DNA of 27,856 nucleotides from Parachlorella kessleri (taxonomy: Eukaryota; Chlorophyta; Trebouxiophyceae; Chlorellales; Chlorellaceae). A program made the position numbers and the translations under genes. Of the stretch, positions 1 to 9,700 are shown one piece after another (positions within the stretch are counted from its first letter, which is position 1; the number at the start of each line of letters is the position of its first letter). The stretch spans positions 1-27,856 of the forward strand of contig BBXU01001406.1 of the NCBI GenBank assembly GCA_001598975.1, read 5' to 3'. Under the pieces are notes generated by a model. It saw only the letters and a program-made list of their open reading frames with translations, made no database searches and was not told the DNA's origin.

Positions 1-513
1 GGGGGGCTCCAAGGCGGGCCTGTTGTAGCTGAGTCTTGTTGGCTGACAGGGTGCCTTTGCCGTGGAACATGTGTTGATTGCTGACTCACCTGAGTCAGCC
101 TCAGCCAGGCTGTGTATTCGCAACTGCACAGCGCATGGTGTTCAGGTCAGGGATCTCCTGGCGGTTGACAAGTATCTTGGGAGTTGCAAAAGCTCTCCGG
201 GCGCATGTGTGCGCAACACACTCATTTGTGATTTGAGCGCGCATGCTAGGCAGTGAAGATTATCTCCTAGGAGCATGGGTATCATGTTAAAGTGTCGGCC
301 ATGTGCCGTCTGCTAGCCTCGTACACACTGTAGTTTCCTCGAAATTGCTCATTTCCTTTACTATAGACTGGCTGTTCATTTTCTATAGAACGGCTGTAAG
401 GTGTGTTTCCCAAGAGCGCGGCAGGGCCTCTGCTTTTGCCAGCACAATGCCTTCATGCGCACGCCACGCATGCCTACCCAACAAACGGATGGGTCTATGT
501 CTGTTGCTGATAG
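1..513. other. Left edge without assignable gene
   Basis: No reading frame here shows the GC-rich third positions of the exon that follows. It is probably intron or untranslated sequence of the RGG-protein gene at 514-1760, because a plausible 3' splice site (ctgttgctgatag) closes it at 513. The window opens with a run of six G, which may be a contig edge. I found no convincing upstream exon. Confidence 0.4.
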
Positions 514-1760
514 GCGGCCAGTGGGAGACTGTGGTGCCTGATAAAGTCCAGAAGCAGCCCCACCACCAGCACGGCCCCAGGCGGGGGCGGGGGCTCCGGG
601 AACCCCGACGCGGGCGGGAGCCGTACCGCCACGCCGGCCACGCTAGGCGGCCGGCGCATGAGGACGGGCCACAGCATGCCCAGCATGCGGAGCAGGCTGC
701 TGAGGGCGAGCCGGGGCACCAGGAGGCTGATGCTGCGGTGGCGGCCCCCGAGGCGGAGCCGGGGCAGGGGGTGGCTTCTGCTGGGGCGGATGCGGCAGCG
801 CAGCGGCGGCGCGGCGGGCCTCGGGAGCCGGGCCGTGGCCGGGGCGGCGGGCGACACAGCACGGTCGATGAACGCCTCAGGCGGCGGCAGGGCTACCAGC
901 CCCGCCACCAGCAGCAGGGGCAAGGTGGGGCCGGCAGTGGGGAGGCCCCGCCCGGGCATGAGGCGGTGGTTGCCTCGGAAGCCGCGGCAGCGGCTGGGGG
1001 TGACGGACAGCACGATGCTGGCAGGCAGCATGCACAGCATGCGCAGCGGCAGCCATACGGCAGGGAGCGGCCGCGCTTGGAGCGGCACCCTCGGGGCCAG
1101 TGGCAGCAGCAGCAGGAGGGTCAGCAGCAGCAGCCGGGCCTTGAAGGCGCTGCCGGGGCCCCTGGGTTTGGCATTGGTGCTGATGTAGGAGAGGGAGGCG
1201 ATCAGCAGCTCCCTCCTCGCGACTTCCAGCGGCGTCGTAGGGAGGTCCGGGGGAGGCCCCTGGGGCCGCCACCACAGCAGGCAGGACAGGGCTCACATGG
1301 CCGAGGCCTGGGGTCACAAGAACAGCAAGGCCATGCTGTTGGCGGCTCTGTCACGGCTTCGGGGGCTGGCCAGCAGGCATCTGCGGGCCACCAAGCCGCA
1401 GGCACAGCCCCATCCCAGGCGGGTGGAGGGAATGGTGTTGCAGCTCCTGGGGATGCTGTCGCGCGGGCCATGACGGGCCTGCGTCCCAGCACAGGCCGGC
1501 CTCGGGAGGGGCGCGGCAGCCACGGCGACGATGGTCGTGAGAACGCGGGCTTCCAGCAGTCTGGCGGCGGGGGCAGGGCAGGGCGGGGGCCCTACTATCA
1601 TCCTCGCGAAGGGAGGGGGGTTCCTGCGGGCGGCCAGCAGGCAGCGTCCGCAGGGGGCCAGCAGGGCGACGCTTCTCAGGGCGGCGACCCGGTTTTCCCA
1701 TATGGTGGCAGGGGCAGGGGCGGACGTGGGAGCGGGGGCAGGGGCGGGAGGGGCTACTAG
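514..1760 (+). CDS. RGG/Gln-rich protein, 3' terminal exon (5' partial)
   Basis: I do not recognise the family. The open frame runs unbroken to a TAG at 1758-1760, and its third codon positions are almost all G or C, unlike the other five frames. The N-terminal end of the exon reads QWETVVPDKVQKQ and is followed by about 400 residues of low complexity: HQ-rich, then Ala/Gly/Gln-rich, with scattered RGR and RGG tripeptides. The C-terminus is a dense RGG box (PYGGRGRGGRGSGGRGGRGY). RGG boxes commonly bind RNA and are methylated by PRMT arginine methyltransferases, so an RNA-binding or ribonucleoprotein role is an inference. The frame stays open upstream to 303, but 303-513 loses coding character, so I start the exon after the AG at 512-513. 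The 5' exons are not visible. A long disordered spacer of another family is possible. Confidence 0.55.
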
Positions 1761-2614
1761 CTAACTGCGAGTCGAGGTTAGGACCCCTTCCCAGTGGGTG
1801 GCAGAGTGGCGTTGGTGGGCTTTGTAGTGCTAGCCACTAGGAGTGAAAGGCAAGCTAGAAGGTAGTCTGCGGTCCAGAGCATGGAGTCCACCAACACAAG
1901 GACGGAATTGACTTGTGTGTCCATGATGGAGGTGGTGGGGTGTGCTGTTTTAGCTGGATGTTGCACCCTGGAAGTTTGCATGGCTAGTTCTGTTCCTTGA
2001 GCTAGTGCTTCCTTAAAGGTTGCTTGCGGCATGCTGCCATACGAAGTGTGTGCTTGCGTCGTTGGTTTCACAAAGTACCATACACCTCGGTCAGTTGAAT
2101 CTTATGTTGAGCAATAAAAGTGCCGGCGTTGCTTGAGGTAGAGTTCGTAGATAGGTTGTGCACTGTGTGTAGCCTGTACACGGATCCGGTGAGCTTGAAA
2201 CGAGGCAGGTATCTAGTTTACCTTGATTCCCACCTTTCTGCTGTGCTGGCACTCATTGCTCTGGAGGGAAGACGGCTGCCATCAATGTATCAATGTCTGA
2301 AGTGAGGACAGCGACTGTTCCTTGTGCCTCGTGTGTAAAAGGACATTGCGGCTGCTGGATGTGGAAGTCCCACTTGCCTCAAATACAATGTTAGTGGTGG
2401 TCCTGAAAGCGGCTCTTGGATTATAACCAGGATTCCGTGACCAGTGGGTGGAAGGCTTCTCGCCTATCACTCTCATGTCATGATCTGTGTTGATGTTTGT
2501 ACTGAACTGCGGAATAAGGGAGAGGAATCAGATACCTTGTACTAGTTACGACTGCATGCATGCTGCAGCTAGCTCTGCAGCCGCTTCAGATGCTGAAACG
2601 TGCGTGTTTTGATC
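1761..2614. other. 3' UTR of RGG gene and spacer
   Basis: This stretch holds the 3' UTR of the RGG gene, with an AATAAA at 2113-2118, then the upstream region of the GT71 gene. Base composition is lower in GC than the flanking exons. No frame looks coding, and no clear TATA box is seen before 2615. Confidence 0.5.
2113..2118 (+). terminator. Candidate polyadenylation signal AATAAA
   Basis: An exact AATAAA lies about 350 bases past the TAG of the RGG gene and about 500 bases before the GT71 start codon, so it would serve the RGG gene. The assignment rests on motif and position only. Confidence 0.35.
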
Positions 2615-5600
2615 ATGTCTCCTAAACTTCCATATCTGAAAAGCCCTGGTTTATTAGGCGTTGCGACATTTGCTGCCTTCGTACTGACCGGATACATGCT
2701 CTTGCATAGCGGCAGGGATTTCACCACCAGTGGCGCATTCAACGTCTCACCGCTTGCTATCATCGGTGGGGCGCCCTGCAATGTGACCCTGGGAACAGTG
2801 CCCAGGGAGACACTGGAGGGGTTCTTCACCCGCCTGCTGAACGGAGTATCAGACGGGGAGACAAACACAGGCGCAGCTGCAGCAGCAGCAGCTGCTGCTG
2901 AGGCGGCCCAGCAGGGCGCCTCCCTAGAGCAGCAGCTGCAGAGGGCAGAGGAGCCCTTATTAGCAGCCCTGAAAGAGAGGGGAGCTCTCCCAGGGAAAAG
3001 CGAGGCTGAGAAAGGTACTGCTCTTAAGCAAGGGTGCCAGCTGAAGTGGTGGTGTCTGGCAGCTTGGCCTGCACAGGCTACAGTGCAGGCGTCCATGCTG
3101 TACTGCTTCTCCCCAAGTGCTCAGCTGCTTCTTTGCCTGTCGTGCAGGCGACAGCAGCACGGCAGCCGCAGCAGCTGATAAGGAGCGTGTGGCTACTCTA
3201 GAGGAGCAGCTTCGGCAGGCTGAGCAGCGAGCTAGGCGGGCTGAAGGGGAGCGACATAGGATTGGCGGTGAATTTCATAGGCTCTTCACCGACCTTCGGA
3301 TCTCTGTCCAGGCAGATATTGAGCAGCTGTCAGGTCTCTTACGTTCCCAGCCAAGCCTTCTTGAGGACCGGCGCAATGCCATTGCGGCAGCACCGCAGCG
3401 GGGTATCCTAGTGTCAGCCGGCACTGGGAAGCACCTGGCCAACTCATTTGTCAACCTCCACGTCATCCGCCATTACCTGGAGAGCAGCCTACCTATTTCG
3501 ATAGCGTGAGTGGGGCTGGCTGCTATTCAGGACTGCTGCTTGGACCATGCATACAAACCTGGGTCTGCACGCTAAAGCAATTTAGGCTTTGGGTGGCCAA
3601 GGATTGGAGCTGCTTGATATCATCATCTTGCTCTGACCTAGGTCCACCTGTCAGTTGGCCCAAGGGTAGTCCATGGCCTTGTTGGCACTTGCCCCGCAGG
3701 TATTGGAGTAAGACTGAACCAATCCCAGACAAGGCCAAGGCGTTCTTTAAGGTGGGGGTAGTGATGTAAGATGGAAATGCAAGTGACAGGAAGGGGTCAG
3801 ACAGCAGTGAATTACTGGATTGCCTGACTTACCAACCTGCACATATGTCTCCCGCATACTGAACATGATCTCGTGGCCGCAATGTTAGCGGTGTGCTCAA
3901 CTAAACGACGACGGGAGCTCCCTCCACGCGGCACATGGCAACTGCCGACTCTGCGCCCTTGACAGCCATGGTCCATGCGGGTTGGCTTGGCATCCTTTCA
4001 GGAGCACCTGACTGATATAAGATTCCTTGACACAAGCAAGATCCCCTACCCCGCCCACCACAGGCCTGTTCAGAAGGAACAGGACAACTGGATGGCAGGG
4101 TAAGCTGCTGTTCAGGGGCCCAATTGTGGAGCAGCCTGTGCTAAGCGTCCTAAGCATGGACATACTTGCTCTCCCATGTTTGGAGGAGGAGGTCTGGTTG
4201 TATTGCTTGTTTTGGCTGGGTAGCACAGCAGGACCAGCACAACAGGGAAAGGCCGCCCTTCTGCACTGCTCCCAAGCGAGGTACAGAGCACCCATGCAAG
4301 GTTGCCAAGCAGGCTTGGGGTGGGCTGCAGGTGGAAGTACAAGATCTACGCAATATATAACGCTCCATATCGAGAGGTGAAAGCGCTTGCATGGTTGCTG
4401 ACTGCCTTCTCCCCTGTCTACTGCTCACAGCATCACACCCGAGGCCGCACCTGCATGCATAATGCTTGTGGCTCAACAACTGCGGCTGACGATCTTACTT
4501 CATGATGCCAGTGCAGGTTCTTTGCTTGGACTCTGACTCAACACCTCTCATCAGACCCGAGTCACTGTTTGAGACCCCAGAGTTTGAGAAGCATGGAAAC
4601 CTGTTCTTCCCAGGTGGGGGTCGGTGGCAAGCCATTCACCCAGGGTCCTGAAGGGCCCCCACTGCGCTCTGTGCCTAGCATACATCGCACCTGCTGCGAG
4701 TTGCGATGACCACGAGTGCCTGGTTTGCAGACCGGTGGAAGGTCCCAGCAGGGGCGGAGTTCACGGGTGACGAGCGGATGCGGCTCTTCAACTATTTTGG
4801 GCTTCAGAACCCCTGGGCCAAGGACAAGCAGCGGTTGTGGCCCCCGCAGACCGACTCTGGCCAGCTGCTGCTCGACAGGTGGCCGGGCAGGGTACATGCA
4901 AGGTTCATGCCTGCAGCCTCTCAGATTCACCGCTCGAATGCTTTCTTCATGCTGTTTTGCTAGCACATGCAAGCGACACCTCCTGACCCTTAGGCCCACA
5001 CTGCATGCTGCGCATAAAGCATTCTCTTGTGTCATTGGATGTGCAGCTGAGGGCTCTTAGAGCGCCGTTCGAGTGCATGTATGCTCCCTTTGGGGGTTCA
5101 GGGTGCTGCTGGCAGACCAGGCTGTAAGTTTGAGGCGTGCGGCTTTGCCCACTGGGCAGCCAGGCATGCAGTGTTGCCAAGCTTGGCACTTCTGGTCTGG
5201 CCATGTCAGCGCCCGGGAGTGGTGACGTGGCCACTGACTTTCTGCTGTGTTTGCCCCTTGCAGGCACACGCACGTAGATGTCCTAGAGTGGCTCCTCTTT
5301 CTCAACAGCCGGAATGAGTTCACGTACCGAGCAGCGTGGGGTGAGCTGGCTCTGGGGCATCACCCTTGTGCTTCCTCCTGTGTTTCTTGTTTCTGGTCAT
5401 GGATCCTCATCTGTATGGGGATTTTGGTGCAACCTGGCATTTCCACTCCTTGCACTACTTGGTGACTACTACCAAATTCCTTTAAACCTACAGGCGACAA
5501 AGACACTTTCCGAGCGTCATTTGATCTTGCCGGCAAGAGCGAGGACTTCTACTTGGTAAGCTGATGCTTGCTGGTGTGAAGCTGTACGTACGTCTGCACA

Positions 5601-6592
5601 TGCAAGTACCCAGTTAGCCAACAGCACCAGATTGTTGAGGTGCGTAGGGTGCAACTATATGCCACCAGCACCTTTGAGTATACATATGAAAGTGAAGACC
5701 AAACTAAACGGAAAACAGTGACTTCCCCTGCAGAGTCCCCACCGCATTGCCCAGGCGCTGTATAAAGCAGAGGTAAGGTTCTACACATGGGGAAATGGGG
5801 CTTCGCATGCAGCAGCAGTACCTGAGGCAGCCCCAGTCCACGTGCGGCTGCCATTGCCGCGCTTTAACAAATGATGGAGTGAAGGAGGGTAGCAGTGAGT
5901 GGTGCCTCCTCGGCAGAGCCGCCAAGTCAGGGTACCTTTCCCACAGACTTGCCATTCTGACTTGGCCCTTCAGGGAGGCAAGTACAAGGTGCGCGGCTAC
6001 ACACAGCTAGCACCCAACGGCACTGTGGCCTTCCTGCACCGCTCCTTCATCACCAAGTACGACCCCAAGTCGGACGAGGGCAGGCCCAGCAGCCACCTCA
6101 GTGTGGAGCTCACAGGTGTGTGGGACATGAGTGTGTTCATACGCTTGGTGCCCCGCAGAGGGAGTGGGAGATAATTCAGCGACGAATGCTAGGGTTGCTT
6201 CAGAAAACAATTGGTTTTGGCACGTTGCTCGACATGCTTGCACACTGCTGCCGTTCAAATGTCTTCTCCCGGTTGTTAGACATACACCAGCCTGCTTCCA
6301 GTGTGCTTCCGCACTGAACGCAGATGTACGTGGGAGAGTAAACTCAAGACTCCAAGATCTGGATGAGAACCAAGTACAGGAGGTGCCGCCAGACAAGTGC
6401 CACTTTGACCCAAGTGACTTCACCGAGTCTTTGAAGAAGTGCGGCTATGACAGCGAGGCCACAAGTCTACCTATACCTGTGTTCCCCATCCCAGAGGGGA
6501 GCCCTGCAGCTAAGGGCCTGCACGCTGCTGAAGAGGCCTACCTTTTATTGCGATCTGCCATGCAGTCCAACCCAAGCCTGATACCCCTGTAA
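2615..6592 (+). CDS. GT71 (MNN1-type) glycosyltransferase, type II membrane protein
   Basis: Exons: 2615-3014, 3148-3505, 3700-3751, 4002-4099, 4331-4376, 4517-4613, 4731-4878, 5264-5340, 5494-5555, 5734-5772, 5974-6115, 6324-6592; 595 aa, all phases consistent. I start at the ATG at 2615 because it opens a signal anchor at residues ~12-30. A stem follows with an Ala-rich stretch and a coiled-coil-like segment (ATLEEQLRQAEQRARRAEGE). The catalytic region starts near residue 218 (RGILVSAGTGKHLANSF) and has the metal/nucleotide-sugar DxD motif as D323-S-D325 (VLCLDSDSTPLIRP), then TDSGQLLLDR and GDKDTF, which are hallmarks of the MNN1 alpha-mannosyltransferase family (Pfam Mannosyl_trans3). By family it would transfer mannose or a related sugar to secreted glycans in the Golgi lumen; the exact donor and acceptor cannot be read from sequence. 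It converges on the GT77 gene, with 207 bases between stop codons. Confidence 0.92.
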
Positions 6593-6674
6593 TAACACCA
6601 CGTCTACATTTAGCTAAAGGGACCAGGGTCAAGTTTATAGAGTACAATACTGTCTTGGCCTGCAAACTAACCCA

Positions 6675-6680
6675 TTTATT
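6675..6680 (-). terminator. Candidate polyadenylation signal (minus-strand AATAAA)
   Basis: TTTATT on the plus strand reads AATAAA on the minus strand, about 120 bases beyond the stop of the GT77 gene. It lies between the two convergent stop codons (6592 and 6800), so the 3' ends of the GT71 and GT77 transcripts may lie very close together or overlap. Confidence 0.45.
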
Positions 6681-6799
6681 GGCCTTCCTCAAAGTGTAGG
6701 CAAGCACTGACTCTCTAGCTCGGTAAACCTACAGCGGGCCGGCGCATCAAACCCAGGATGCTGCAGATGCCTTTGGAAACAAGCCGGCTCCCTGGCACA

Positions 6800-9700
6800 T
6801 CAACAGTCTTCCAACCCTGGCATGCTGGCATAAGCGAGCCCCATGCGCAGCCGCACAGACTCCGGCTGCTGGTACTTGGCAGCCTGCTCCTTCCAGCGGC
6901 AGCACCAGATGCCGGTGATGTGCTCCATGCGCTTGTCAAACTGCCGCGCAGCCGACGCGCAGCTGAAGCCCCCAAATGCCTGCTCCGGCCGGCCCACTCC
7001 CTCCAGGCTCAACCGCCACACTCGGTAGCTGGCATACGGCCCCAGCAGGCGCAGCAGGGCCTTGTCTCGGAGGCCGGGTGGTACCAGGACTAGGGTTCTG
7101 CCGCTGTCTAGCTGCTGCTCCAGGACGCAGTCGGTGCACTTGAGACCCAGGGTGGGCCGGATGACGAGGACAGAGTCCTGCACTCAGACACGACGCAGCC
7201 GCCTTGCATTCAGAGGCGCCAAGCTGTGGTCCACAAGCGGCAGGCAACTGCTGCCACCATCTCCACCTCCACGCTCCCAGGCAAGCTTGTACAGACTGCT
7301 TAAGAGGGCAGGCATGTCTGCAGGAGCCTGCTGGCTGTCGGCAGGCGCGATGTGGAGTGCTGGGCACGTTGCAACAAGTTGTTGCAGTCACAGTCACGCA
7401 GGAGGTACCTTGATGGCAGCTGGAGTCCTGGGGTTGTCCAGGAAGGTAGGTTCTCTAAAGTCCAGGGGCATCCCAAAAGTCTGCGGGTCGTCGCTGAAGT
7501 GACCTGGTTCGAAGAGGTAGTCTGTGGGGCTGCGGGAGAGGCAACAACAAGCTCATCATCCAGAGTTCCCAGCGTGCCAGGATGGCAGCAACCTCGAAGC
7601 TTGAGGAGGGCAGGTTGCTTCTGTGAGCAGACTCTCCATGCTTCTCACCAACCTCACCGTCTTGTGGCGACCCAAAGTTGCTCGTGCTCAGGCTGAAGCA
7701 CGGTAGCACAGCCAGAACTCTTAGAGGGGGAGAAGATGCAGTGACTCACCATGTAATTGGTAGCAGCAGGTCTTGAGCATCCCAGTGCCGGCACCTCAGC
7801 ACTGCGTGCCTACAGTACCAAAACATAGAGCTGGTGACTGGCTGGCAACCATGTGCTGCCTGGTGGGTTTGGTAGCGATAGCGTCTGCGCTGCATGGCTG
7901 CATCGAGTTTGACAGTGGTGGGCGGTCAGATGCTGTTGCTGCTGCTGCAATGCGTATGTGGTAGGGGGTCAGGTCACTCACCACATGCGCTCGCAGAAGC
8001 AAGTAAACTGCACAGGCACACAGCAATGCCTTCTCATGTCTCAATGTTGGTGCAGCGCTTCACAACGAGTGACACATACCATGAAGTGAACAGCACAACC
8101 CAGGCTTGCAGCTGCAAATAAACAACACATCACCCGTCCCACGCAGCACCCTGCCAGCTGCCATTTAGCACAGACCAAATACGCCTCACTGGAAGGGGTT
8201 GGCGGGCTCGCTGGACAGCCCACTGCAGGCCTAAACACACAGTGCATGCGACCTAGCTCCTACCTTGGGCGATATGAAGGCGCGCCCAAGCGCTGCCGCC
8301 ACCGCCATGCCAGCAGTCGCCTGCGCAAGCTGGGCTTGTAGCGTTGACAGATGGAACTGAACCATGTCTTCCTCTCTGTCCCGGCCCCAGCTGTTATACC
8401 CCACAGGAGCCTGCGCAGCCATGCAGAGGCAGCAGGGTCACCGTACCGACCCGCGTAAGCTGTACTATAGCAGAAGTTGTTGTTTATTTTTGTCAAGCCA
8501 GTCGAAGCACCCAGGACCATGCCAGATGCATTCCATGCCGCATCAAACAAATGACTGCATGGTGACAGCTCAGGTAATCAAGTGACTTAACCGTCAGCGG
8601 GGGTTGGGATTTAGATCCTCCATTTTGTGGCTCCAGTGCATCCTGGGTATTTGTTGGGCCCAGTGGTAGGTAGAGGCCTTGCGGCAGCGTGTGTTGTCAG
8701 GTTGTGGCGTGCTTTCGGGGTAGACTAGGCTCCTACTGACACACTGAGAGATGCAGCCGCGCTTACAATGGCGGCAGTCGCAACCCTCTTGCCTGTACAG
8801 CCGGAAGGTCGACCGTGACAAAGCTGGGCTGCTCGTAGTAGCCACGCCCATCAAACCACAGCATGGCGTCCCTCGCTCGGGCCTTCTTGCCCGCTGCACC
8901 GTTGTATGTCCAAGTGAGGTGCATGGCGATTGGCGGCCACCCCATCCTCTGCACCAGGAAATCGTGCAGCATCCTGGTGGGGAGATTAACCACAGATTGA
9001 AGGGCGGAGGGAGGGCGGAGGCCAAGCCAGCCACGTGACAAGCCTCAGCACAAAGCCGGGCCATAACACCGCTCCACCTGGTGCCCAGCAACACTTGTGG
9101 TCCTTCAGCACTGGGCCGCTGCTTGCACTGGCTGGTCACCCAGGGTACTGCCGAGGCGTACCAGCGCCAAGCTTGGGATGTTTTTGGTTGGGAAGGACTG
9201 CACTGCATGCATGCCTAGCATGGGAGGCAGGCATGCGAGAGAAACTCGCCTCATGCAACCGCTGCACAGTGTAGGTGTGGCCGGAGGCAAATAGAAATGC
9301 CGGCACGATGCCCAGGTACAGGCTGCCATTCCACGCTGTGGTCAGCCGAGCATCGGCAGCGTGCGGCAGCGTGGGGCCCTGGCGCGTCAGCTTGTACGCC
9401 GCTGGCTGGATCCCGTTCAAGCCCAGGAGGGTGGGGGCGCTGGCATACATGCCCCGCCAAGCACGCACCCAGCTCAGGGTTGTTGGGCTCCGCCGTAGCA
9501 TGTAGACGCCTAAGGAGCCAAGCCGGGCAGGAGGGAGTTGTAAGGCAAGGGAGGCTTAGGAAGGAAAGGGTAACGATGAGTTTTCGATTCACTATTGACC
9601 CTCGGCTTTGGTAGGGGCCTTCATATACGAAGTGCACGGCAGCCGAGGCTGCAGCATGACAAAGAGCGGCAAGCAGCACAGCACAGCAGGGCCAGTTGCA

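Noticed and set aside
383..1701. Several minus-strand and other-frame open frames overlapping the RGG exon (for example 1088-495 and 658-1188)
   Set aside because: They are Pro/Arg/Leu-rich shadows of a GC-rich exon. Only the 514-1760 frame stays open throughout with third-position GC and a sensible RGG terminus.
1778..2071. Minus-strand ATG-initiated frame of 97 codons
   Set aside because: No GC bias at third positions, no motif, and it sits in the 3' UTR of the RGG gene.
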